Positions 24,688 through 32,168 of a stretch of DNA of 39,402 nucleotides are shown piece after piece; position 1 is the stretch's first letter; each line of letters starts with the position of its first letter. The stretch spans positions 1 to 39,402 of the forward strand of contig NZ_JAMQQG010000007.1 of the NCBI RefSeq assembly GCF_023716925.1, written 5' to 3'. Source of the DNA: Frankia sp. R82. GTDB lineage: Bacteria; Actinomycetota; Actinomycetes; Frankiales; Frankiaceae. The position numbers and the translations under genes were made by a program. Under the pieces are notes generated by a model that was given only the letters and a program-made list of their open reading frames with translations, was not told where the DNA came from and did not search any database.

Positions 24688-25530
24688 ATGCCGACCGCCA
24701 TTCCGGAAACGGCCCACAGCTTCGAAGTATTCACGCATTATGAGCGCCTGCAGTGGAAGGTTTCCGACCTCGACCTCGGCAACATTCATCGCGAGCTCGT
24801 CCAGCCCGCCTACATCCCCCTGGTCAAGGGTGTGGTGATGGGTGAGGCCACCTCGCTTCCCGGCCTGCACGGCTTTCTCAGCGAGTTCGACGACGACTAC
24901 GACTGCTCGGCCTTCGTGGCCGTCTGGGCCTATCAGGAGCTCCAGCACCACTACGCGTTCCGGGCCTGGCTGCGGGGCGTCGACGTCCACATCGACCAGG
25001 CGAGGATCGAGGCGCTGCGTGAACCGTACGAGGCCGGCGTCACCCCGAGCGCGACGCTGACCACGAACGTTATTTCCGAAATCATTGTCAACACCGTCTA
25101 CCGGGCACTGTCGGAATGGGTGCAGGAGCCGGTTCTGGCTGACCTCTTCCTGCGGGCGAGCCGGGACGAGGCCGGGCACGCCCGCGAGTTTCTCTACTAT
25201 CTCAAGCGCCGCCTGGCGCAGCACCCGCACGAGCTGAAGTCCGTGCTGGAGCGCATCCACTTCTATGTGACGAGCGCCCGGCTCAACCACCCCGTGGGCG
25301 TCTACAAGCACCAGCGGGTGGAACAGATGCGGGGCTACGAGACCGTCGACGACGTCATCGACGTCTACCTCCAGATCTCCCCGCCCGACGCGCTGGACAG
25401 GCTGCAGGCCAAGCTCCGGCGGATGCTCGGGACGGCCGTCGGCCTCGACCTGAGCCGCAACTCGGCCATCCGGCACGCCATGGCCGACCTGGCCGTGGCC
25501 GAGACGCCTGTGCCCGAAGGAGTGTCATGA
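24688..25530 (+). CDS. Ferritin-like di-iron enzyme, acyl-ACP desaturase/oxygenase-like
   Basis: 280 aa from ATG 24688, with CAGGAGGGA 7 bp upstream, an excellent site. All-helical, with two ligand pairs in the spacing of carboxylate-bridged di-iron proteins: E84-xx-H87 (YQELQHH) and E161-xx-H164 (SRDEAGHAREF). E53 and E131 (NVISEIIVNTVY) are candidates for the remaining ligands. It is shorter than plant stearoyl-ACP desaturases (about 360 aa) and close to the size of bacterial ferritin-like oxidases. The ACP gene overlaps its last 4 bp (ATGA), so the likely substrate is an acyl or aminoacyl chain on that ACP. Desaturation, hydroxylation or N-oxidation cannot be told apart from sequence. Confidence 0.82.
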   Translation: MPTAIPETAHSFEVFTHYERLQWKVSDLDLGNIHRELVQPAYIPLVKGVVMGEATSLPGLHGFLSEFDDDYDCSAFVAVWAYQELQHHYAFRAWLRGVDVHIDQARIEALREPYEAGVTPSATLTTNVISEIIVNTVYRALSEWVQEPVLADLFLRASRDEAGHAREFLYYLKRRLAQHPHELKSVLERIHFYVTSARLNHPVGVYKHQRVEQMRGYETVDDVIDVYLQISPPDALDRLQAKLRRMLGTAVGLDLSRNSAIRHAMADLAVAETPVPEGVS

Positions 25531-25796
25531 CGACCGCGCCCGCGTCCCGCGACGAGATTCTCCGTACCGTCACCGAGATCGTGCACCGTGAGATCGGCAT
25601 CCCGCTCGACCGCCTTGCACCCGACTCCGACCTGCGTGGTGCCGAAGGTGCGGACTCGGTGAAGGTCCTCGTCATGATCTCGCGCGTCGAGCGCACCTAC
25701 GGTATCGAGATCGACGACCAGGACGTCTTCACCCTCTCCTCGATCAACGACGTCGTCCGCGTCGTACAGGCCGCCCGGTCCGAACCGGCGCTCTGA
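25527..25796 (+). CDS. Acyl carrier protein
   Basis: 89 aa. ILRTVTEIVHREIGIPLDRL, APDSDLRGAEGADSVKVLVM and YGIEIDDQDVFTLSSINDVVRVV match the four-helix ACP fold. S44 in ADSVKVL is the phosphopantetheine attachment site; Val replaces the usual Leu after Ser. The ATG overlaps the TGA of the di-iron gene, so the two proteins should be made in fixed ratio. No ketosynthase, acyl-ACP ligase or thioesterase is in the window, so loading and release would rely on enzymes elsewhere. This separates it from the fatty-acid synthase ACP, which sits among fab genes. Confidence 0.93.
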   Translation: MTTAPASRDEILRTVTEIVHREIGIPLDRLAPDSDLRGAEGADSVKVLVMISRVERTYGIEIDDQDVFTLSSINDVVRVVQAARSEPAL

Positions 25797-25828
25797 ACCA
25801 CCCCGACGCCGGGCATCGCCACGCGCCT

Positions 25829-25891
25829 GAACCGGCCGTGTGCCGGCCGCCCGTGGCCTCCTGCCGGTGAGGAAGCCGCGGACGGCCGTTC
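25829..25891. terminator. Long imperfect hairpin between convergent ACP and helR genes
   Basis: GAACCGGCCGT (25829-25839) pairs with ACGGCCGTTC (25882-25891) with one bulged base; inner CCTC...GAGG and GGC...GCC add further pairing. It sits between two convergent stop codons (25796 and 25964) and could end both transcripts. Confidence 0.5.
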
Positions 25892-25963
25892 GGCTTTCGG
25901 GTGCTCGGCGTCAGTACTCGTCAGAACCCGTCACAACCAGCGCGGCGAGCTCGGCCGGCCGGC

Positions 25964-28303
25964 TCAGGTGGAGGTGAGCAGCACCAGCTGGCGGGTGGCG
26001 CGGGTCATCGCGACATAGCGGTCGACGGCGCCGGTGATGCCATCGCCGAAGCTGTCCGGATCGACCAGCATCACCAGGTCGAACTCGAGGCCCTTCGCCA
26101 GAGTCGGCGTCAGTACCTGGACGCGCGGGAACGCCCGCACCTGCGGCGAGGGCTGGAAACCGGCGGCGCCGATCACGCAGGCGGTGCCCTCGGCGTGTTC
26201 GTCCAGCCAGCCGGCCAGCATCGGCTCCAGCTCGGCCACGGCGGCCCGGGTGACGGGCAGGCCGCTGGCCCGGATGGACGTCGGCACGTTGGCGTCGGGC
26301 AGCGCGGCGCGGATCACCGGTTCGGCCTGGGCCATCACCTCCTGCGGCGTCCGGTAGTTGATGCTCAGACCGGCCAGCCGGATCTCGTCGAACCCGACCC
26401 GTCCCAGGCGTTGTTGCCACGACTCGGTGAAGCCGTTGCGGGCCTGGGCCCGGTCGCCGACGACGGTGAAACTGCGCGACGGGCAACGGGCGAGCAGCAT
26501 CTGCCACTGCACGTCGGTGAGTTCCTGCGCCTCGTCGACGACGATGTGCGCGAACGGCCCGGCGAGCAGGTCGGCGTCGGTGCGGGGCAGCGCGTCGGCG
26601 TCGACCAGGGCATCGCGCATGTCCTGGCCCATCAGCATGGTCGCCACCCCCTCGAAGTCGTCCTCGGCGGCGAGCAGGCCGTCGACGACATGGGACATCC
26701 GTTCCTGCTCGGCCGCGGCGGCGGACGCCTGCTCCCGGCGCCGCCGGGCGGCCTGCGGATCACCGAGTCGCTGACGGGCCAGGTCGAGCAACGGCAGGTC
26801 GGCGCTCGTCCACGCCCGGGCGTCGGCGCGCTGCAGTGCCGCGACCTCCTGCCGGCTCAGCCACGGCGCGCACCTGTGCAGGTAGGCGGGCACGGACCAC
26901 AGGTCGGCGACGATGTCGGGCGCGTCGAGCAGCGGCCAGGCCCGCGCGAACGCGGTGCGAAACCCCCGGTCACGCAGCAGCGCCGCCCGCAGCGCAGGGG
27001 CGGGAATCTCCTCGTAGCCGTCACCGTCCGGGTCGCCGATCCGGACGTCGGCGAACTTCTCCGCGAGGACGGTGAGCAGCTCCTCGAGGACCTGGTCGCG
27101 TGCCTCGTTGTGCGGAACACCGGCCTGCGCCGCGTCGAACCCCTGCGCCCAGTCATCGGCGGTGAGCCGGACATCCGACCACGGGGTCGAGATCGTCAGC
27201 GTGACGGTCGGCGGTTCCTCGTAGAAGGTGGCGGCACCGTCCATCGCCTCCACCCACCGTGCCGACGCCTTCAGCCGCTTCACCAGTCCGTCGTCGGTCC
27301 CGTCGTCGGTCCCGTCGTCGGTCCCGTCGTCGGTCACATCAGGGATGCCGGCGCTTTCGGGAACGCCGGCGCTCTCGGGGACGAGGTCGCGCAGGGTGCA
27401 GGTCTGCACGCCCTCTTCGCCAAGGCTCGGCAGGACGTCGGCGGTGTAGCCGAGGTAGGGCTGGTGCGGGCCGACGACCAGCACCCCGCCGCGCTGGCGC
27501 TGGCGCAGCCGCGGGTCGGAGTAGAGCAGGTAGGCGGCGCGGTGCAGCGCCACGACGGTCTTGCCGGTCCCGGGGCCGCCGTCCACGACGAGCGCGCCGC
27601 GCGACCCGGCCCGGATGATCGCGTCCTGGTCGGCCTGGATGGTGCCCAGCACGTCCCGCATCCGGGGCGAGCGGCTGGCGCCGAGGCTCGCGATGAAGGC
27701 GGACTGGTCGTCGAGCGCGGCGTGTCCCTTGAGTGCGCCGTCCCCGTCGATGACGTCCGCGGTGAAGACCTCCTCCCAGTAGTCGGTGATCCGGCCGAGG
27801 GTCCAGCGGTAGCGGCGCCGGCTCGCCAGCCCCATCGGGTTGGCGTGGGTCGCGCCGAAGAACGGCTCGGCCGCGGGGGAGCGCCAGTCGAGCAGCAACC
27901 GCCGCCCCGCACTGTCGAGCAGACCGAGCCGCCCGATGTAGACCGGCCCGTCCTGCCCGGGATCGTCGGTGTCGTCGAGCGCGCCGGCGCCGTCGCTCTC
28001 GGCCCCCGCGCCGACGTCGGCGCGGACCATCCGGCCGAGGCACAGGTCCAGGCCGAAGCGGCTCAGGGTGCCCAGGCGGGCGGTGAGGCGATGCACCTCC
28101 AGGTCGCGATCCATCGCCGCCTGGCCCTTGCCGCCGGGACCGCGCCGTGCCGCGACGAGACGCTCGGTGAGCTCGGCGATCTGCCGTTCGAGGGTGGCCG
28201 CGATCGCGGCGAAGTGCCGATCGTCGTCACCCACCAGGCCCTCGTCGGCCTTGGCCGCGAGATGCTCGGGAAGGTCGAACGCGCTGGTGGTGAGGGAGTT
28301 CAA
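25964..28303 (-). CDS. helR: HelR-type HelD-like ATPase that recycles RNA polymerase (rifamycin protection)
   Basis: 779 aa. It starts at TTG 28303 (MNSLTTSAFDLPEHLAAKAD), which is the N-terminus I expect for HelR; GGAG lies about 10 bp upstream. A coiled-coil arm (about 25-90), Walker A GGPGTGKT (242-249), VVDEAQELT (Walker B), INYRTPQEV and VLTPTLAKGLEFDLV plus YVAMTRATRQLVLL form the UvrD/HelD-type motor. HelR proteins of Streptomyces and Mycobacterium abscessus dissociate rifamycin-stalled RNA polymerase. The 19-bp inverted repeat at 28416-28434 matches the rifamycin-associated element that marks rifamycin-inducible genes. A four-copy 12-bp repeat adds a TDDG loop at 324-339. Generic HelD is the alternative. 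Confidence 0.9.
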   Translation of the reverse strand: MNSLTTSAFDLPEHLAAKADEGLVGDDDRHFAAIAATLERQIAELTERLVAARRGPGGKGQAAMDRDLEVHRLTARLGTLSRFGLDLCLGRMVRADVGAGAESDGAGALDDTDDPGQDGPVYIGRLGLLDSAGRRLLLDWRSPAAEPFFGATHANPMGLASRRRYRWTLGRITDYWEEVFTADVIDGDGALKGHAALDDQSAFIASLGASRSPRMRDVLGTIQADQDAIIRAGSRGALVVDGGPGTGKTVVALHRAAYLLYSDPRLRQRQRGGVLVVGPHQPYLGYTADVLPSLGEEGVQTCTLRDLVPESAGVPESAGIPDVTDDGTDDGTDDGTDDGLVKRLKASARWVEAMDGAATFYEEPPTVTLTISTPWSDVRLTADDWAQGFDAAQAGVPHNEARDQVLEELLTVLAEKFADVRIGDPDGDGYEEIPAPALRAALLRDRGFRTAFARAWPLLDAPDIVADLWSVPAYLHRCAPWLSRQEVAALQRADARAWTSADLPLLDLARQRLGDPQAARRRREQASAAAAEQERMSHVVDGLLAAEDDFEGVATMLMGQDMRDALVDADALPRTDADLLAGPFAHIVVDEAQELTDVQWQMLLARCPSRSFTVVGDRAQARNGFTESWQQRLGRVGFDEIRLAGLSINYRTPQEVMAQAEPVIRAALPDANVPTSIRASGLPVTRAAVAELEPMLAGWLDEHAEGTACVIGAAGFQPSPQVRAFPRVQVLTPTLAKGLEFDLVMLVDPDSFGDGITGAVDRYVAMTRATRQLVLLTST
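27289..27336 (-). repeat. 12-bp in-frame tandem repeat inside helR (TDDG x4)
   Basis: Four head-to-tail units of CGTCGTCGGTCC (plus strand) at 27289, 27301, 27313 and 27325; the last differs by one base. They code for Thr-Asp-Asp-Gly repeats in a loop after the Walker A domain, with an adjacent VPESAG duplication near 27345-27380. Confidence 0.92.
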
Positions 28304-28415
28304 CAGCGTCAGCTCCAGCTTTCGGTCGAAGGTCGCGCACGACCACTGCGCGCGGGCCCGGCGCCCGCGTGGCCACGGGCACCAGCCACGGCTGGCGATT
28401 CTGCGGCATCCACTG

Positions 28416-28434
28416 GGTCTTGCGGCAAGCCCCC
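28416..28434 (-). promoter_or_regulatory. Rifamycin-associated element (RAE) upstream of helR
   Basis: On the minus strand the site reads GGGGCTTGCCGCAAGACCC: a 9+1+9 inverted repeat with 8 of 9 pairs matched, very close to the published RAE (GGGGCTTGCGGCAAGGCCC type). It is 113 bp before the helR start. TATAGC (28441-28446, minus strand) lies directly upstream as a -10 box, so transcription should start at the edge of the element. Confidence 0.82.
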
Positions 28435-28535
28435 CACCGTGCTATAGCTTAGAAGTGGCCAGGAGTGCCAGTTCCTCCGGTCAGGTGATCAGACCGGCCA
28501 GATGATCGGCTCGGCCGGGTCGGGTGGTGGACCGG

Positions 28536-29309
28536 TCAGGTGACGGAGAAGCCGCCGTCGACGAACAGGGTCTGGCCGGTGACGTAGGCGGCGGCCGGGC
28601 CGGCGAGGAAGACGGCGGCGCCCGCGAAGTCCGAGAGTTCACCGTTGCGCCCGATCATCGTGCGGGCGGCCAGCGCCTCGGCCCGTCGAGGGTCCTCGAA
28701 GACGGCCGCGGTCATCGGTGTGCGGACGAACCCGGGTGCGATCGCGTTGCAGCACACGCCGTTTTTCGACCAGGCCTCGGCCTGCGATCTGGTCAGCGCC
28801 GCGACACCCGCCTTGGACACCCCGTACGCCCCGCTGTTCCCGAACGCCCGGATCGTCTGCTGCGACGCCAGATTGATGATCCTTCCCCAACCACGGTCCG
28901 CCATTGCCGGACCGTACCGGCGGCCCAGCAGAAAAGGCGCGTCGAGGTTCACGGCCATCGTGAGATCCCACTCGTCGTCGGTCAGGTCGTCGAACGGCGG
29001 TCGCAGGTTCACGCCCGCCGAGGTGACGAGAATGTCCGGCTCCCCGAACGGCTCGGCCGCACGCTCGGCCGCCCGGCGCAGCTGCGCACGATCCGCCAGA
29101 TCGCAGGAAAATCCCTCCGCGTCGTCACCTGCGTCTCGAAGCTCCGCCACCACGGCTGCCAGCGCATCGTCCCGGCGGCCCAGCGCGACCACCCGCGCCC
29201 CCGCCCGCCCGAGCGCGACCGCGATGGCCCGCCCGATCCCGGACGTCGCCCCGGTCACCACCGCAGTGCGTCCCTGCAGGGAGAACAGGTCGACCAGGAA
29301 CTCGCCCAT
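28536..29309 (-). CDS. Short-chain dehydrogenase/reductase, FabG/gluconate-dehydrogenase type
   Basis: 257 aa from ATG 29309 with AGAGGA 8 bp upstream; the frame is open to 29531 but that lead has no SDR homology. FSLQGRTAVVTGATSGIGRA is the NADP motif, with RVVALGRRDDAL giving an Arg pair that favours NADP(H). SAGVN, LASQQT and YGVSKAG hold the Asn, Ser and Tyr/Lys. ending FVDGGFSVT. The layout MGEFLVDLFSLQG resembles 2-deoxy-D-gluconate 3-dehydrogenases and related sugar-acid SDRs. It lies upstream of helR on the same strand, but helR has its own promoter. The stop codon sits in CCTGACCGG, the same context as the Rieske gene. Confidence 0.92.
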   Translation of the reverse strand: MGEFLVDLFSLQGRTAVVTGATSGIGRAIAVALGRAGARVVALGRRDDALAAVVAELRDAGDDAEGFSCDLADRAQLRRAAERAAEPFGEPDILVTSAGVNLRPPFDDLTDDEWDLTMAVNLDAPFLLGRRYGPAMADRGWGRIINLASQQTIRAFGNSGAYGVSKAGVAALTRSQAEAWSKNGVCCNAIAPGFVRTPMTAAVFEDPRRAEALAARTMIGRNGELSDFAGAAVFLAGPAAAYVTGQTLFVDGGFSVT

Positions 29310-29385
29310 CAGTGGTCCTCTCGTTGGGCCCGCGCGGATCGTGTCGACCGCGGGTAACTGCCACTGGAAGCCATCGGTGCTGGCG

Positions 29386-29640
29386 TCACGTTGTGCCGCC
29401 CGGCCGCCAAGGCCGGACGAGGCCACCCCGCAGGCACTCCCACCAGGCCTGATTCTGGTGTGACCAGGGCTGCATCGGGTGCGGATGGCCAGGGCGCAGC
29501 GGGGCCGGAGTCGAGATTCCGGCGCCGGCAAGAACCTCCTGGCGGAAACTGGCGATGTCGACCATGAGCACGGCCGGCTCGGCCGCCGCGGTCAACCATC
29601 GCACAGCCTCGCCGTTTCTCCCGGGGTCGGACCACGACAC
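29386..29640 (-). CDS. Trp-rich small protein of unknown function
   Basis: 84 aa from GTG 29640, with a very strong GGGAGGAG 6 bp upstream. Codon third positions are strongly G/C, as in real genes here. The N-terminal half is amphipathic (NGEAVRWLTAAAEPAVLMVD, IASFRQEVLAGAGI). The second half is Pro/His/Trp-rich (GHPHPMQPWSHQNQAWWECL then RPWRPGG). No signal peptide and no known domain. It ends 76 bp before the SDR start on the same strand and could be in one transcript with it. Confidence 0.6.
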   Translation of the reverse strand: MSWSDPGRNGEAVRWLTAAAEPAVLMVDIASFRQEVLAGAGISTPAPLRPGHPHPMQPWSHQNQAWWECLRGGLVRPWRPGGTT

Positions 29641-30100
29641 GTCGGGCTCCTCCCGCAGAGGGTGATGGCCGCCGGTACGGAGAGTTCTACCAGAGTGGGA
29701 AGGCGTCGGGATGCTCGCTTTCCTGGCTTCCTGCTGGCCGTCGGTGGTCAGTGCTCGTGGGTGGTGAACGCTCGGCGGATGATGCTGCTTCTGCTGGCTG
29801 ACCGGGCCGCGACCGCGTCGGGCTCGGCCAAAGCCGGGTCGGGACCATCGCGCCCCAGTACGCAGCCGCCAGCAGTCGCGTTCCGGTCCCGCCCACTACC
29901 GTTTCGGTACGCGGATTCTTGGTTCCGGGCATATCGCGAGTTTTTCGCTCACCGCGCACCGTCATTTGTTCGGACCCTCGTTCCGGCATCAGACCTTCGT
30001 GCCATTGACGCAGAGACCGGCATCACGGTAGAAACCGTCTACCCGTCGGTAATATCCGATGTCCGCGGTGGATCATTGGATTCTGATGCAGGGAGAACTG
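29641..30100. other. Intergenic region before the hydrolase-like lipoprotein
   Basis: 460 bp between divergent genes. Several short frames exist without codon bias. The right part (29920-30090) is AT-richer than its surroundings and is the likely promoter region of the lipoprotein gene. Nothing else recognised. Confidence 0.5.
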
Positions 30101-31609
30101 ATGTCCCGAATGCGTTCTGCCGCGGCCGCGGCAGCAGTCGCGATAGGCTTGGTCATGGTCGGTGCCTGTGCGCCGGGAGGCCCACCGTCAGCGGTGTCGG
30201 CGGCGGCGGAAAATCATTTATCGCATCCCGCACCCACCGCCGTCGTGCCGACCATACAAGGTCCCATTGCGAATCCACGCCAGACGGACTACGCCAGCTA
30301 CCCGTTGGACAAAATCGGCTACGCGGAATCAGAATTTTTCTTCTCCGGGACCGCCAGGGCATATTCTTCCGCGACCGCACTCGCCTCGGACGGTAAGTGG
30401 AAGGTGCAGCCCGGGGCGTCCGCGGCCTACCGGTCCCGGCTGACCGTCCTGCAGCCGACCGACCCGGCGAAGTTCAGCGGAAACGTCGTGGTCGAATGGT
30501 TCAACGTCACCTCCGGCCAGGACGCGAGTCCGGACTGGGCGTACGGTCACGACGAGATCGTCCGTAACGGCGATGTCTATGTCGGTGTCTCGGCGCAGGA
30601 GGGCGGCGTCAACCAGCTGAAGAAAGGGGACCCCGACCGCTACGGCACGCTGGTACACCCGGGTGACAGCTTCGCCTACGACATCTTCTCCCAGGCCGGC
30701 ATGGCGGTGCGCGCCCGCACGGCGACCCTGTTGCCCGGGCTGGCTCCCACAGTGATCCTCGGCGACGGCCAGTCGCAGTCCGCGACCGCCCTCACCACCT
30801 ACGTCAATGCCGTCGCGCCGACGGCCAACGTCTTCGATGGCTACCTCATCCACAGCCGGGCCGGCACCCCGTTGGCGCTTTCCCAGTCGCCGCAGACCAG
30901 GATCAGCGCGCCGTCGGGGACGCGGATCAGGGATGACCTGGCGGTACCGGTGTTCGAGCTGCAGACCGAGACCGACGTGCTGGGAATCATGCACTTCCTC
31001 CCGGCAAGGCAGCCGGACACTGGTCGGTTGCGACTATGGGAGGTGGCCGGCACAGCACACGTCGACACCTATGTCGCGGTGCAGTCGACCAACGACGACA
31101 CCGGCTGGGGTTCCGATCTTGCCCAGTTCGCGTCGATGAGCTCCCCACCGTCCGGTCTGAACGTGACCCTGCAGTCGGGACCGCTCAAGCTGAGCTGCTC
31201 GGGAAATCTGAACACCAGCCAGCACCACTACGTCTACCAGACCGCCCTGCACGATCTCGCCGTCTGGGTACGGACCGGTACCGAGCCGCCGCACATGCCG
31301 CCGCTCACGGTCGACACGTCAGGGTCGCAGCCGGTCTTCTCACTCGATGCCGATGGTAACGTCCTGGGCGGAGTTCGCACGCCGGCCGTCGATGCTCCGG
31401 TCGCCACCCTCAGCGGCCTGCCGGTCAAATCGACACTGGATTTCTGCATCTTCTTTGGGCAGACGCATCCGCTGACACCCGGCAGGCTTTCCGCCCTCTA
31501 TCCGACACACCAGGACTTCGTGCAGAAGTGGAAAAGCGCCGTGGCCAGCGCTCTGAGCGCCGGCGCGCTGCTGCCCGCTGACGCCAGGATTCTCACCGAC
31601 GTGGTCTGA
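30101..31609 (+). CDS. Exported alpha/beta-hydrolase-domain lipoprotein (Abhydrolase_10-like)
   Basis: 502 aa from ATG 30101, with GGGAG 7 bp upstream; an earlier ATG at 30059 would bury the signal peptide. MSRMRSAAAAAAVAIGLVMVGAC is a lipoprotein signal with lipobox VGAC (C23). The mature protein carries VVVEWFNVTSGQDASPDWAY, VGVSAQEGGVNQLKKGDPDR, VILGDGQSQSATALTTYVNA (nucleophile Ser in GQSQS) and a late His in EVAGTAHVDTY. These match the large actinobacterial family annotated as alpha/beta hydrolase domain-containing proteins. It probably hydrolyses esters outside the cell; the substrate is unknown. No linked transport genes. A strong palindromic hairpin follows the stop. Confidence 0.88.
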   Translation: MSRMRSAAAAAAVAIGLVMVGACAPGGPPSAVSAAAENHLSHPAPTAVVPTIQGPIANPRQTDYASYPLDKIGYAESEFFFSGTARAYSSATALASDGKWKVQPGASAAYRSRLTVLQPTDPAKFSGNVVVEWFNVTSGQDASPDWAYGHDEIVRNGDVYVGVSAQEGGVNQLKKGDPDRYGTLVHPGDSFAYDIFSQAGMAVRARTATLLPGLAPTVILGDGQSQSATALTTYVNAVAPTANVFDGYLIHSRAGTPLALSQSPQTRISAPSGTRIRDDLAVPVFELQTETDVLGIMHFLPARQPDTGRLRLWEVAGTAHVDTYVAVQSTNDDTGWGSDLAQFASMSSPPSGLNVTLQSGPLKLSCSGNLNTSQHHYVYQTALHDLAVWVRTGTEPPHMPPLTVDTSGSQPVFSLDADGNVLGGVRTPAVDAPVATLSGLPVKSTLDFCIFFGQTHPLTPGRLSALYPTHQDFVQKWKSAVASALSAGALLPADARILTDVV

Positions 31610-31632
31610 CGTTTTCCGGCGGTTTCCGGCGC

Positions 31633-31684
31633 CCACCATAGCGGCGGAAACCGCCTGCTGCGGCTGTTCCCGCCGCTATGGTGG
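31633..31684 (+). terminator. 15-bp perfect inverted repeat with nested hairpin after the hydrolase gene
   Basis: CCACCATAGCGGCGG (31633-31647) pairs exactly with CCGCCGCTATGGTGG (31670-31684). The 22-base loop contains CCGC-CTGCT-GCGG (31651-31663), so a second hairpin can form. It starts 24 bp after the stop and could end transcription. Confidence 0.65.
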
Positions 31685-31982
31685 ACCGTCACAGGTTTAC
31701 CGGGGCGTGGTCAGCGGGAATTCTGCGGACCGCCAGGGCAAGCTGCAGGCACAGCCGGCCGGCGGGCTCGCGGACGGGTCACCCGAGGGCGACCTCGGCC
31801 TGGGAAAGGCCGGCCTGCAGGGTGCAATGGTGCACGTTCGGCAGTCGGGTGGCACCTTGGGCGGCTGGTGTCGGCCGGCGAAGCCTCGCAGACCGCGCTG
31901 ACGGTTGTGGAGATGGTCGTGGTCGTGGGGTGTCAGCGAAGGAGCGCCACCGTGAGCGAGTCGATTCCGGTACCGGCGAGTG

Positions 31983-32168
31983 TCAGCGAGGCTGCGTCAG
32001 TTCCTGCGTCCGGGGTCCGATCTTCTTCAGGTAACCCGCCGTGACAACCAGGTTGATCCGGTGCTCGTGCAGCAGCGCGTACATGGCGGTATCGAGCTGG
32101 CCGGGACCGGGATAGGTGGCTCCTGACATGTGCACTGCCGAAATGGAACGGGCATACGCAGCTGGACG
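31983..32168 (-). pseudogene. Fragment of a PurN-like formyltransferase, in frame behind the SRPBCC gene
   Basis: 62 codons without a proper N- or C-terminus. The readable part is RSISAVHMSGATYPGPGQLD then MYALLHEHRINLVVTAGYLK and KIGPRT, followed by QELTQPR and TGA. GIPAVHL..ATHPDP and DLVVxAGYxKxxGPRTL are hallmarks of phosphoribosylglycinamide formyltransferase (GART/PurN) and related hydrolases. The catalytic Asn and His-rich downstream region (NTHPALLP) is missing, so it cannot be active. It is in the same reading frame as the gene at 32169-32528, divided from it only by that gene's TAG. Confidence 0.68.

Noticed and set aside
25964-28303. Calling the helicase-like protein a DNA-repair UvrD/Rep helicase
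   Set aside because: The N-terminal coiled-coil arm, HelR-like N-terminus and upstream RAE fit an RNA-polymerase-acting HelR better.
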